A stretch of 64,000 nucleotides of DNA from Clostridium_AI sp002297865 (GTDB lineage Bacteria > Bacillota > Clostridia > Lachnospirales > Lachnospiraceae), in NCBI GenBank assembly GCA_937903005.1, contig CALFNR010000127.1:1-64000 (forward strand). Direction: 5' to 3'. The position numbers and the translations under genes were made by a program. The notes beneath the pieces are model-generated. The model was not told the origin of the DNA. It worked only from the letters and a program-made list of their open reading frames with translations, and did not search any database. Of this stretch, positions 33,187 through 42,314 are shown in pieces (within the stretch, counting starts at the first letter, position 1; each line of letters begins with the position of its first letter).

Positions 33187-34685
33187 AGTATGCTGTAGAT
33201 GCCAATGCAATGAATGAAATTGACCGTACGACAATGGAGATAATAGGTATTCCATCTATGGTGCTTATGGAAAAGGCTGCAATGAAGCTCGTTGAAACCA
33301 TGATTCCTAAGATTACAGAACGAGATAGGATACTAGCGGTCTGTGGGGGTGGGAATAATGGCGGAGATGGAGCAGCAGCTGCACGTCTACTCCACGAAAA
33401 AGGATACAATGTGGACATACTGTTAGTTGGAGATGAGACCAAAGCATCTGAACAAATGAAGGCACAGTTAAATATTGTAAGAAATCTTGGCATGTCAGTA
33501 TACAATTCGGTCAAGGTGTCTGAATATAATGTGATAATAGATAGTTTGTTTGGAGTTGGTTTAAAAAGGACAATAGAAGGAAAATATGCCCAGATTATTC
33601 AGGAAATCAATCATTCAGGGGGGATGGTGTTTTCTGTGGATCTTCCATCGGGTGTGGATGCATCAAATGGAAAAATTTTAGGTATTGCAATTAGAGCAAA
33701 CTATACGGTAACATTTGGTTGCCATAAGATTGGCCTTTTACTGTTTCCAGGATGTGATTATGCTGGTGAAGTATTTGTTGCAGATATCGGTTTTCCACAG
33801 AAAGTCATACATTCTGTTGCAAAGAAAAGCTTCTATTATGAGCAGGAAGATTTATCAAGATTGCCTGAAAGGAAGAGGCGATCTAATAAAGGAACATATG
33901 GTAGAGTTCTTGTTATTGCGGGAAGTGAGAAAATTAGCGGAGCAGCATACTTGTCTGCAAAAGCAGCTTATCGTATAGGTGCTGGCCTTGTGAAAGTTCT
34001 TACACCAGAATGCAATAAAACAGTGATACAAAGCTTGCTTCCAGAAGCATTGCTTTCTACCTATCAGTCAGACGAGTTGGATTATCATTGGTTAAAGGGT
34101 GAACTGGACTGGGCAACGGCAGTTGTCATTGGACCAGGTATAGGAATATCGAATATTTCTAGAAAGATGGTCTTATTTGTAGTCGAAAATGTAAAAAATC
34201 CGTTAATTTTTGATGCAGATTCTATAAACTTGTTGGCAGATGAAGAAAAGTATGTTATAAAAGATGAGACAAAACATAGTACAGTCCTTCATTTACCATC
34301 TAATGTAATACTTACACCTCATTTAAAGGAAATGTCAAGACTGACAAAACTATCGTTACAACATATTGTATCCAACACATATGAAGTTGCAACGCAGTAT
34401 AGGGGCAACTATGTGCTGGTATTGAAAGATGCCAGAACTATAGTGATAGATGAAGAACGTATATATTTTAATGTATCAGGCAATAATGGCATGGCAACGG
34501 GAGGTTCTGGAGATGTGTTAACTGGTATTATAGCAGGTCTTGCCGCTCAGGGGCTGAGCAATTTCGATGCTGCCGCATTGGGTGTTTACATCCATGGGTT
34601 AGCAGGTGATTACGCTGTGAAGGAAAAAAATAATTACAGCTTAATGGCTGAAGATATTGTCGATGCACTAGCATATATTTTGTAA
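33183..34685 (+). CDS. nnr: Bifunctional NAD(P)HX epimerase/dehydratase
   Basis: This enzyme repairs hydrated NADH and NADPH. The N-terminal half (about 1-215) is a YjeF_N epimerase with CGGGNNGGDGAAAARLL and SVDLPSGVDASNG. The C-terminal half is the ADP/ATP-dependent dehydratase of the ribokinase-like fold, with GPGIG, FDADSINLLA and NNGMATGGSGDVLTGIIAG. The total of 500 residues is normal for the fused form. The gene overlaps the coiled-coil gene by 4 bases and is followed by alr. Confidence 0.93.
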   Translation: MKYAVDANAMNEIDRTTMEIIGIPSMVLMEKAAMKLVETMIPKITERDRILAVCGGGNNGGDGAAAARLLHEKGYNVDILLVGDETKASEQMKAQLNIVRNLGMSVYNSVKVSEYNVIIDSLFGVGLKRTIEGKYAQIIQEINHSGGMVFSVDLPSGVDASNGKILGIAIRANYTVTFGCHKIGLLLFPGCDYAGEVFVADIGFPQKVIHSVAKKSFYYEQEDLSRLPERKRRSNKGTYGRVLVIAGSEKISGAAYLSAKAAYRIGAGLVKVLTPECNKTVIQSLLPEALLSTYQSDELDYHWLKGELDWATAVVIGPGIGISNISRKMVLFVVENVKNPLIFDADSINLLADEEKYVIKDETKHSTVLHLPSNVILTPHLKEMSRLTKLSLQHIVSNTYEVATQYRGNYVLVLKDARTIVIDEERIYFNVSGNNGMATGGSGDVLTGIIAGLAAQGLSNFDAAALGVYIHGLAGDYAVKEKNNYSLMAEDIVDALAYIL

Positions 34686-34710
34686 AGTTGTAAAGATAGG
34701 AGACAGTGAA

Positions 34711-35898
34711 ATGGAATATTACAGAGTACATGCAGATATTAATTTGGACGCAATATATAGAAATATTGAGGAAACAAAAAGATTACTAGAAGCAGACACA
34801 AAACTCATGGTAATTATTAAGGCTGATGGCTATGGTCATGGTGCAATTCCTATTGCAAAGGTACTAGATCCAATTGTAGACGCCTTTGGAATTGCAATTA
34901 TTGAAGAGGGTATAGAATTAAGGGAAAATGGAATTAAGAAACCACTGTTAATTCTAGGGGTAACACCAGCTCCGTTATATAGTAAATTGGTGGAGTACGA
35001 TATTATGCCGGCTGTATTTTCACTCGAGAGTGCCAAATTATTGGCCAAAGAGGCTAGAAAACAGAATAAGACTGCAAAAATTCATATTGCAGTAGATACA
35101 GGTATGTCTCGTATTGGCTTCCCTGTTGCAAGGGAAAGCATAGAAATAATTCAGAAAATCGCTAAGCTAGATGGAATTGTAATTGATGGATGCTTTTCTC
35201 ATTTTGCTACAGCGGATGAAACAGACAAAACATTTACATTACAACAAATAAATAGATTTCAGTCATTTGTGGATGAATTAGAAAAAGCTGGGGTTCACAT
35301 ACCTGTAAGACATCTATCCAACAGTGCTGGAATTATGGAGGTTCCAAAGGCGCATTATGACATGGTTCGCTCAGGAATCAGTACTTATGGTCTTTATCCA
35401 TCAGAGGAAGTAAATAAGAAAAGACTTCCATTGTGTCCGGCAATGGAAATTAAAAGTTTTGTTACGTTTGTTAAGACGCTAGATTCAGGGATTGGAATCA
35501 GTTATGGTCAAACATTCGTTACAAATAGAGAAACAAGGGTAGCAACAGTGCCAGTTGGTTATGCGGATGGATATCCAAGAGCTCTTTCAAATCAAGGCTA
35601 TGTATTAATACGTGGCAAAAAAGCTGCAATCTTAGGAAGGGTCTGCATGGACCAGTTTATGGTTGATGTAACAGATATTCCAGGAGTAATAGAAGGGGAT
35701 ATAGTAACTTTAGTGGGAAGAGATAAGGATGAATGCATTACGGTGGAAGAATTAGCTGAAATGAGTCATTCTTTCAATTATGAATTTGTTTGTGACATTG
35801 GAAAACGTGTTCCAAGAGTCTATTATTATCGCGGTGAAAAAGTAGGAACATATGATTTCTATCACTGCTCACAAGTTACGTATAACATTAGTTTCTAG
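34711..35898 (+). CDS. alr: Alanine racemase
   Basis: Alr makes D-alanine for peptidoglycan with pyridoxal phosphate. The 395-residue protein has the PLP-binding lysine in VIIKADGYGHG, DTGMSRIGF, HLSNSAGIM and the second catalytic Tyr in GISYGQTFV, and ends with the beta domain (RGKKAAILGRVCMDQFMVD). ATG 34711 follows ATAGGAGAC. The order alr then mazF is the same as in Bacillus, but here the antitoxin gene normally between them is missing. Confidence 0.95.
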   Translation: MEYYRVHADINLDAIYRNIEETKRLLEADTKLMVIIKADGYGHGAIPIAKVLDPIVDAFGIAIIEEGIELRENGIKKPLLILGVTPAPLYSKLVEYDIMPAVFSLESAKLLAKEARKQNKTAKIHIAVDTGMSRIGFPVARESIEIIQKIAKLDGIVIDGCFSHFATADETDKTFTLQQINRFQSFVDELEKAGVHIPVRHLSNSAGIMEVPKAHYDMVRSGISTYGLYPSEEVNKKRLPLCPAMEIKSFVTFVKTLDSGIGISYGQTFVTNRETRVATVPVGYADGYPRALSNQGYVLIRGKKAAILGRVCMDQFMVDVTDIPGVIEGDIVTLVGRDKDECITVEELAEMSHSFNYEFVCDIGKRVPRVYYYRGEKVGTYDFYHCSQVTYNISF

Positions 35899-36048
35899 AA
35901 GTTGAATGAATAGAGTTTATTTTTGTAAGTTGAAGAGATTAGATGCAAAAAATGAAATGAGTTATTCACAGAATGAAATTTTATGGAATACGAGAGAAAA
36001 AAATGGTAACAATAAAAAGAAAAAGCCATAAAATGGAGTGTGAATAAT

Positions 36049-36393
36049 GTGATTATAAAACGTGGAGATATTTTTTATGCAGATTTAAGGCCAGTAGTTG
36101 GGTCTGAACAAGGTGGAGTACGTCCCGTACTTATTATACAGAATGATACAGGTAACAGACATAGTCCTACCGTTATCTGTGCAGCAATTACATCAAAAAT
36201 GAATAAAGCAAAGCTTCCTACACATGTAGAGCTGAATGCTGAAAAATATGGAATAGTTAAGGATTCTGTAATTTTATTAGAACAAGTTAGGACAATTGAT
36301 AAGTCACGTTTAAAAGAAAAGGTTTGTCATTTAGACGAAGATATAATGTTTAAGATTGATGAAGCATTATTAGTTAGTTTTTCGCTGGCTTAA
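36049..36393 (+). CDS. mazF: MazF/EndoA-type mRNA endoribonuclease toxin
   Basis: The 114-residue protein closely resembles Bacillus NdoA: it begins IIKRGDIFYADLRPVVGSEQ, continues GGVRPVLIIQND and has LPTHVEL and LLEQVRTIDKSRL. GTG 36049 is preferred to GTG 36040 because TGGAG then lies ten bases upstream and the N-terminus matches the family. The 150 bases after alr hold no frame long enough for a MazE/NdoAI antitoxin; only a 24-codon basic frame without a ribosome site ends there. The toxin thus appears solitary at this locus. Confidence 0.92.
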   Translation: MIIKRGDIFYADLRPVVGSEQGGVRPVLIIQNDTGNRHSPTVICAAITSKMNKAKLPTHVELNAEKYGIVKDSVILLEQVRTIDKSRLKEKVCHLDEDIMFKIDEALLVSFSLA

Positions 36394-36397
36394 CATT

Positions 36398-36426
36398 TTT
36401 ACGCAGCGTAAGCGATGTAATATAAT
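36398..36426 (+). promoter_or_regulatory. Promoter between mazF and the CNNM gene
   Basis: TTTACG (36398-36403) and TATAAT (36421-36426) are 17 bases apart, 33 bases before ATG 36460. Confidence 0.5.
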
Positions 36427-36459
36427 GCTTGCCAAGAAGAAAAGGAGTAAATTAATTAA

Positions 36460-37776
36460 ATGGATGGGTATCCCTATTGGAGAATGGGTATAATAGTTGT
36501 TTTAATTATTTGGAATGGGGCTGTATCGGCAGCACATGCAGCTTTTGAATCGATTAATGAAAGTCAGATACGCAAAAGATTAGAAGGGAATGAAGATAAC
36601 AAAAGAGCACTTCAAATACTAGCCATGTTGGAAGAACCAAGCAGGTACATAAATTTATTTGAGGTGTTGATATCTGGGACAAGTATGATTATTGGTATGT
36701 TATTTACCAGTGGATTTTATGTAAGAGCATTTAAGTTATTACAGTCATATAATGAATTTTTTCATATTCATTTGCTTGTATCCAAGATACTTGCATTATT
36801 GATTACAGTTTTATTTATCTGTCTTGTTATTTTTATTGGAAATGTTCTACCAAGAAAGTTAGCAAAAGTACGTGCCGAAAAGTGCGTATTTTATCTGTAT
36901 GGAGTGTTATACCACTCCTATAGAGTGCTAAAACCGTTTATAGTTTTCATAAATGGGCTGACGAAATTGGCCTTTTGGATTCTACGTATCAAAGAAGACA
37001 AGGATGAAGAGAATGTTACAGAAGATGAGATTATCTCAATTGTAAATGAAGGCTATGAGCAAGGGGTTTTGGAAGATACAGAAGCGGAAATGATTTCGAA
37101 TATTATTGAGTTTGATGAAAAAGAAGTTATGGACATTATGACACACCGTAAGAAAGTAGTGTCAATAGATGCATCATTAACCGTAGAGGAAGCAATGCAG
37201 TTTGTAATGCAACAGCAGTTTTCCAGATTTCCAGTGTGTGAAGAAACCATTGATAATATTGTGGGAATCCTTCACATCAGAGATTTGATGAAATATTACA
37301 TCTCAGGCGAGGACAGAACTGCAGTCGTGCGTGATATTTGCGGTGAACCTTATCTAGTGCCAGATACACAGCCAATTGATGTATTATGGAATGATATGCG
37401 AAGCAGGAAAATGCATATGGCTATCGCCATTGATGAATATGGTCAGACTGCCGGTCTAGTCGCAATGGAGGATATTCTAGAAGAAATTGTTGGCGCTATC
37501 TCAGACGAGTATGATGTAGATGAAAAAATGATTATCAAACAGATGGAAGGTCGTTTCTTAATGAAAGGAATGACACCGTTGGAGGAAGTGGAGGAAGCCC
37601 TAAACATTGAGATGAATCAGGAAGACTTTGAAACACTGAATGGTTTTCTGGTTTCCATGTTGGGACATATTCCTTCAGAAGACGAGAAAGCCGTCTTTAG
37701 TTATATGGGATATAAATTCCATATTGTTGATGTATCGGATAAGATGATCCGATATGTGAGAGTTGTGAAAGAATAG
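36460..37776 (+). CDS. CNNM/CorC family membrane protein, second paralogue
   Basis: The 438-residue protein has a DUF21 membrane domain (first helix near residue 10, with AAHAAFESINESQIRKRLEG in place of the usual SAxET start), a CBS pair (DIMTHRKKVVSIDASLT and later VGILHIRDLMKYY) and a C-terminal CorC domain (IDEYGQTAGLVAMEDILEE). It equals the length of the paralogue at 5167-6483 but is clearly diverged. A role in magnesium or cobalt balance is known for relatives. Confidence 0.85.
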   Translation: MDGYPYWRMGIIVVLIIWNGAVSAAHAAFESINESQIRKRLEGNEDNKRALQILAMLEEPSRYINLFEVLISGTSMIIGMLFTSGFYVRAFKLLQSYNEFFHIHLLVSKILALLITVLFICLVIFIGNVLPRKLAKVRAEKCVFYLYGVLYHSYRVLKPFIVFINGLTKLAFWILRIKEDKDEENVTEDEIISIVNEGYEQGVLEDTEAEMISNIIEFDEKEVMDIMTHRKKVVSIDASLTVEEAMQFVMQQQFSRFPVCEETIDNIVGILHIRDLMKYYISGEDRTAVVRDICGEPYLVPDTQPIDVLWNDMRSRKMHMAIAIDEYGQTAGLVAMEDILEEIVGAISDEYDVDEKMIIKQMEGRFLMKGMTPLEEVEEALNIEMNQEDFETLNGFLVSMLGHIPSEDEKAVFSYMGYKFHIVDVSDKMIRYVRVVKE

Positions 37777-37779
37777 ATG

Positions 37780-37820
37780 CAATAGCCTCGGTTTAATAAA
37801 AGCTGGGGCTATTGTTATGT
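37780..37820 (+). terminator. Terminator of the CNNM gene
   Basis: CAATAGCC (37780-37787) pairs with GGCTATTG (37807-37814), with further pairs inside; the U tract is weak (TTATGT). Confidence 0.55.
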
Positions 37821-37877
37821 AAAAGAATAGGAGTAAAAGAAAGTGTAAATGCAATGGTTGCATACAAACTCCTAAAA

Positions 37878-37964
37878 TTCAAAAAACTCACTATTGAATA
37901 GTGAGTTTCTTGATAACAAAGTGTATAATAGGGTGGGAGTAGAAAGTGTTATTAACACTATCTG
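37878..37964 (-). ncRNA. Candidate small RNA A (C-rich, sibling of B)
   Basis: On the minus strand a TATACT box (37976-37971) precedes a stretch with a hairpin AGTGTT/AACACT, a C-rich single-stranded segment ACTCCCACCC (37940-37931) and a terminator AAACTCACTAT/ATAGTGAGTTT (37884-37908) followed by six U. The same order and several conserved blocks recur in candidate B. No -35 box of standard sequence is visible. Confidence 0.45.
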
Positions 37965-38003
37965 TCTTTAAGTATAAACCAAATATATGAATAAATTATG
38001 AAC

Positions 38004-38044
38004 AAACTATTAATTCTTAAATTTTTTTTAAGAATTAATAGTTT
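38004..38044. repeat. 18-bp perfect inverted repeat
   Basis: AAACTATTAATTCTTAAA (38004-38021) and its exact complement (38027-38044) enclose five T. It lies between candidate small RNAs A and B. There are T runs on the plus strand after the stem (TTTTTG), so it could also be a terminator, but no gene reads into it. Confidence 0.6.
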
Positions 38045-38139
38045 TTGTAAGAAATTAGAAAGATTATGGAGAAGATTTCTTGATGTCGAAAGGAATTCCT
38101 ATAGTGAATGTACGATTAAATAGATTCTCAGAATGTTAG

Positions 38140-38239
38140 TTTAAACAAAAACAAAACCTCAGGAGCGTTCTGAGGCTTTGTAACATTTTTATATGAATGT
38201 TGGGGAGGAGAAAGTGAAATTTATTTATATCACTATCTT
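38140..38239 (-). ncRNA. Candidate small RNA B (C-rich, sibling of A)
   Basis: On the minus strand TATAAT (38251-38246) is followed by GATAGTG, a short hairpin AGTGA/TCACT, the segment CTCCTCCCCA (38210-38201), which is complementary to a Shine-Dalgarno sequence, and a terminator CCTCAG/CTGAGG (38157-38175) with T-rich tail. The resulting RNA would be about 100 nt. Shared blocks with A: CATA-TTTA upstream of the -10 box, GATAGTG, CACTTTCT, the C-rich run and the terminator at the same distance. Confidence 0.45.
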
Positions 38240-38343
38240 GATTTCATTATAGCTAAGAAATATGTGTAAAGTATGACTTGAGTGAGAACAATATATGAAC
38301 TTTTTTGTTCACATTATTATCAAATTATGGAAGGTTGAAGCGT

Positions 38344-38823
38344 ATGAAAATATCAGTGCTGTGTGTTGGAAAAATTAAAGAGAAATATTTTACTGCGGGA
38401 ATTGCAGAGTATCAGAAGAGGCTGTCTCGTTATTGTAAACTTGAGATTATTGAGGTGTCAGATGAGAAGACACCAGATCAGGCTAGTGAAAATGAGGAAA
38501 GAATCATTAAGGCGAAGGAAGCAGAGAGACTTTCTAAGTATATTAAGGATGACTCATATGTGATTGCCTTGGCGATTGAAGGAAAACAGTTGGATTCAGT
38601 AGAGTTTTCTAAGAAGATTGAGCAGCTTGGGATTAATGGGGTGAGTCATATTGTGTTTTTAATTGGTGGATCCCTTGGGTTGGATGCGGAGTTGCTAAAA
38701 AGGGCAGATATGAAGCTTAGTTTTAGTAAGATGACGTTTCCACACCAGATGATGAGGATGGTGTTGCTGGAGCAGGTGTATAGAGGGTATAGGATAATGA
38801 AGGGGGAACCGTATCATAAGTAG
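38344..38823 (+). CDS. rlmH: 23S rRNA pseudouridine-1915 N3-methyltransferase RlmH
   Basis: The 159-residue protein is a SPOUT methyltransferase that modifies position 1915 in helix 69 of 23S rRNA. The motifs are LIGGSLGL near residue 103 and the C-terminal MTFPHQMMRMVLLEQVYRGY with the final GEPYHK that is invariant in RlmH. ATG 38344 gives the standard length; the frame is open upstream but has no ribosome site there. Confidence 0.95.
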   Translation: MKISVLCVGKIKEKYFTAGIAEYQKRLSRYCKLEIIEVSDEKTPDQASENEERIIKAKEAERLSKYIKDDSYVIALAIEGKQLDSVEFSKKIEQLGINGVSHIVFLIGGSLGLDAELLKRADMKLSFSKMTFPHQMMRMVLLEQVYRGYRIMKGEPYHK

Positions 38824-39048
38824 GGGTGCACAATTTAATTCTTGATAAAATGTCATATTTAAATTTAATAGATATCTGTTTCGTTACATTAGAATATAAT
38901 ATAGTATGAGAGGAGAATATTAATAATGAAGCCATTGAAGCATCTATAATATAACTGGTTATTAAAGTAGAAAAAAATGAGGTTTCTTTTTGTGAGTATT
39001 CGCATGTTTTAACGAAGCAAACAAATCTAACTTAGATGGAGGTAAGCT

Positions 39049-39369
39049 ATGATTATTGGTTTTGTAATTTGGAGTATAGTTGCGACTATTTTTTTAGGAA
39101 TTGGAATTAGTTCTCGTAAAGCTAATGAAGCTGTAGGCTTTTTTACATTTGTAAAACCGCCAAAAATAGAAAATATACAACGTTACAATAATGCGGTGTC
39201 TATCTTATGGTTTGTAGCAGCTGGAATGCTGGAATTGATAGGGATACCTTTTTTGCTTTTAAAACAGACTGCTCCCATAGTTATATTAATAATTCTTGCT
39301 GTAAGATTTCTGATTCTGGCAATGATATATGTATATTTTACAATTGAGACAAAATATCAGAGTAGATAA
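39049..39369 (+). CDS. Small membrane protein, unknown
   Basis: The 106-residue protein has three hydrophobic segments (about 1-20, 48-69, 73-97) with a soluble loop containing KPPKIENIQRYNNAVS. The topology resembles small SdpI/DUF3784-type proteins of Firmicutes, but I cannot assign the family. ATG 39049 follows ATGGAGG. It stands alone between two stretches without genes. Confidence 0.55.
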   Translation: MIIGFVIWSIVATIFLGIGISSRKANEAVGFFTFVKPPKIENIQRYNNAVSILWFVAAGMLELIGIPFLLLKQTAPIVILIILAVRFLILAMIYVYFTIETKYQSR

Positions 39370-39723
39370 ATTGATGGCACTTCAAATGCTTTCTACTCAT
39401 AATAACTAAGGGGCAATTGGTGCTTGTGATTAATGAAATATATTATTCATATATCCAAGCCGCCTTACATATCAGATAATCAACAATTTGTATTAAGCAG
39501 AAGATAACGAAGTTAGAAAGTGTTTTAGTGCAGAATTGGCGATTGGGCAGAAGACCTATTGATGAATGTGTTCTAAAAGATGCACAAGAAAAAGTTGTAA
39601 GAATATCGGAATGTAAAATTATACGAAGATATTGCAAGGCATACCATTAATTGGAATAAGGGAATATACGAAAAAAGTCGAAACATATAATGAAGAAGTG
39701 AACGTTAATTAAGGAGACTTGCG
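39370..39723. other. Gene-free stretch with possible coding remnant
   Basis: No frame with start and ribosome site is seen. Around 39520-39660 short frames read like decayed coding sequence (VQNWRLGRRPID and a later RHTINWNKGIYEKS in another frame), but I recognise no family. The AAGGAGA at the end belongs to the next gene. Confidence 0.35.
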
Positions 39724-42210
39724 ATGAGAAAAAGAATATTGGTTTCATTATTATCAGCAATATTTTTGCTGAATTCTATACCGGTAGTAAATCCAGTGTA
39801 TGCCGCTAATAGTGTGAATGTGCAGGAAGCGATGGAGATGCAAAATCATGTTACAGAGACTGTAATATATTTAGAAGATGGAGAGGGAGCACTAAGTGAT
39901 GGGAAAGGAACTAAAGATTCTCCATATCAAAACATACGAACAGCACTTAAAAATATTCAAGCTGGACAAACATTAAAGCTGATTGGTGAGGTAAAGTATA
40001 CAAAATATGAACAACATACGGATGGTTCAGCAAAGCCGCTAGTTATAGATAAGGCAATTATACTGGAAGGGAATGATGAGTCCTCTGGACTTATGCTTAG
40101 GACAACAATCCAGTTAGGAGCAGACGTAACATTCCGCAATATGAAGTTACAGTTGATTCCTGAAGTAACATTAGGAAGAGTATTAGGCCAGGCAGTAGAA
40201 AGAAGTAATACAATTTATGCAGCAGGACATAGTCTTACCTTAGATAATGTGAATACAATGTTGAATTCATCGTCACAGGCATCTGTACGCCCTTATATTA
40301 GTGGTGGTGCCCATAGAACTATGGATAAGGTAGGGAAAAAGGCAGTCATTAAAGTGATAAATCCATGTGAAGAAACCAAGATAGCTGCAATATATGCTGG
40401 TGACTACTGGGTTGACAGAAAGATGGATGTAGAGGTTCATTTGAATGCCAAATTAATCGATCCAGTGTTATATACTGGTGGGGTAAATGGTGAACTAAAT
40501 GGTAACGTTGAGGTTAATTTATATAATCGCGCTAATCTTTTGGGATTTAATCGTTATAATCACAGCGGAGCCGTTAATGTAAAAGTGGAAGAAGAAGTTT
40601 TTGTGGATACTGTTAGTTTTGTACAGGTAGATGAAGTAGTATTAGAAAATAAAGCAAAAATTATGGTTCCACAATCAGGGGTATTCGATGTAGAGAAAGT
40701 AACCCTAAAAAAGGAAGCGGTTCTTGATTTTAGACAAATGAGTAATAGTCCTAGCATTGCAGGTGATTTTGTTGGTTGTAGCAATGTGGGAGATGCAAAG
40801 AAGGCAGGAGCTATTTTATTAAATAATAAGCAGACCTTGCAGATTGGTGGTAGTGTAAGTGGTCTTACCCGTTTAAATTCCAATGGTGTAGAGTATATGG
40901 AACGTTTTTTAGACGGCCATGAATATATTTGTGCTCAGAAAGCAGGAGATGGGACATTCTCCATTGAAGGGACGAGCTATCGTGATTATGAAATTCAAAA
41001 GAAAACAGAGCGAGGTTCAGATGTTTGGGTAGTTTCTAAAAAGAAAGCTGATGAGTTAGATAAGTTTGGTAATTTTGCTTGGCAAGGAGGAAATGACCAA
41101 ATTGTGAAACCACAGTCAGGCGATGAATTTCTATATCCAGTTCAATTCTACAAAATGAGTGGTTCTGAATATTTGCCAGATATGCATGAGCTAGGAAATG
41201 ATTATGTGATTTCTCTTGAAAGGGTAGATGGCAGGAAACTTGATCTTGAAGAGGATGTGTTTGTAGACTGGAATTATGATCGAGAAGAGGATGAACCTGT
41301 TCAGATTGTGTTTGCTATCTATAACCTGGAAAACGTTTACGGTGATTTGAGACTGACAGTAAAACATGTAGAAAGCGGAAAGAAAATTGAGAGAAGTATT
41401 GCTGTTCTTGAAAAAGAGGAAGTGCCGAGTGTGAAGCCAACGGAAATAGCACCAAGCGTAAAGCCAACGGATGTGTCACCAAGCACGAAACCGACTGCAG
41501 CGCCAAGTACGAAACCGGCTTCTATTAAGCTGAATATGACAAAGGCAACTCTTTATACGACTGGTTCTTCAATGTTGCAGCTCAAGGCAACTGTTGTAGG
41601 AACAAGTAACGTAGTAAAGTACATCAGTGAAAATAGCAAAATTGCCAAAGTAGATAAGTATGGTAAAGTAACAGCAGTTGGTGCAGGTACAGTGAAAATT
41701 AAAGCAGAAGCCAATGGAATAACTGCATATTGTACTGTGATTGTGAAAAAAACGGTTTTAAAATTGAATGTTGATAAGGCGACAATTTATACGGCTGCAC
41801 AAAAAACAGTGCAAATCAAACCAACAATCGTGGGAGTTAGTCAAAAGGCAGCCTACGCTAGTAGTGATACAAAGGTAGCAAAGGTAGATAAATACGGAAA
41901 AGTAACGGCTGTGAAAGCTGGAACTGTAGTGATTACAGTAAAAGCCAATGGATTAACGAAAAAGTGTACCATTACAGTAAGAAAGCCTGAGTTGAAAATT
42001 AGTAAGACAAGCCTTACTGTGAGTCGTGGTAAAAAGGCTACGATTTCCGCAAAAGCAGCACCAAAGGGTACGATTACATTTACTTCAAATAATAAGAAAT
42101 TGGTAACGGTTAATAAGCAGGGAGTTGTAACTGGAGTAAAATCTGGAACTGCGACAATTACTGTTAAGTGCAATGGAATCACAAAAAAAGTTACAGTGAA
42201 AGTAAAATAA
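39724..42210 (+). CDS. Secreted surface protein with three bacterial Ig-like (BIG2) domains
   Basis: The 828-residue protein has a signal peptide (about 1-27, cleavage near VYAA). A long N-terminal region (about 40-560) contains a parallel-beta-helix-like start (LEDGEGALSDGKGTKDSPYQ) of the kind found in adhesins and polysaccharide-active proteins. A Thr/Pro/Ser linker follows with PSVKPT/PSTKPT repeats at about 565-600, and three BIG2 domains of about 78 residues (each with a KVDKYGKVTAV-like core, twice almost identical). No sortase motif or LysM domain is seen, so it is probably released or non-covalently held. Adhesion or glycan binding is inferred. Confidence 0.75.
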   Translation: MRKRILVSLLSAIFLLNSIPVVNPVYAANSVNVQEAMEMQNHVTETVIYLEDGEGALSDGKGTKDSPYQNIRTALKNIQAGQTLKLIGEVKYTKYEQHTDGSAKPLVIDKAIILEGNDESSGLMLRTTIQLGADVTFRNMKLQLIPEVTLGRVLGQAVERSNTIYAAGHSLTLDNVNTMLNSSSQASVRPYISGGAHRTMDKVGKKAVIKVINPCEETKIAAIYAGDYWVDRKMDVEVHLNAKLIDPVLYTGGVNGELNGNVEVNLYNRANLLGFNRYNHSGAVNVKVEEEVFVDTVSFVQVDEVVLENKAKIMVPQSGVFDVEKVTLKKEAVLDFRQMSNSPSIAGDFVGCSNVGDAKKAGAILLNNKQTLQIGGSVSGLTRLNSNGVEYMERFLDGHEYICAQKAGDGTFSIEGTSYRDYEIQKKTERGSDVWVVSKKKADELDKFGNFAWQGGNDQIVKPQSGDEFLYPVQFYKMSGSEYLPDMHELGNDYVISLERVDGRKLDLEEDVFVDWNYDREEDEPVQIVFAIYNLENVYGDLRLTVKHVESGKKIERSIAVLEKEEVPSVKPTEIAPSVKPTDVSPSTKPTAAPSTKPASIKLNMTKATLYTTGSSMLQLKATVVGTSNVVKYISENSKIAKVDKYGKVTAVGAGTVKIKAEANGITAYCTVIVKKTVLKLNVDKATIYTAAQKTVQIKPTIVGVSQKAAYASSDTKVAKVDKYGKVTAVKAGTVVITVKANGLTKKCTITVRKPELKISKTSLTVSRGKKATISAKAAPKGTITFTSNNKKLVTVNKQGVVTGVKSGTATITVKCNGITKKVTVKVK

Positions 42211-42218
42211 AAAGAGAA

Positions 42219-42252
42219 GGCTAGGGAAAAAATAACCCTAGTCTTTTCTGTG
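42219..42252 (+). terminator. Terminator of the Ig-like-domain protein gene
   Basis: GGCTAGGG and CCCTAGTC pair around an A-rich loop, followed by TTTTCTGTGTTTTT. Confidence 0.75.
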
Positions 42253-42314
42253 TTTTTGTTGTTAATTTTTTTTAATAGATGGTATACTACATACTGAATG
42301 AAAGGAGGATTATT

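Noticed and set aside
35975..36046. 24-codon basic frame before mazF, considered as antitoxin
   Set aside because: Too short for any MazE-type antitoxin and without a ribosome site.
36001..36048. GTG 36040 as mazF start
   Set aside because: Only one base separates it from GGAG; GTG 36049 gives proper spacing and the family N-terminus.
38214..38252. 12-codon hydrophobic frame (GTG) behind a strong GGGGAGGAG site, considered as a toxin peptide
   Set aside because: It is very short, the matching region of the sibling element does not keep the peptide, and the conserved features fit a minus-strand RNA better.
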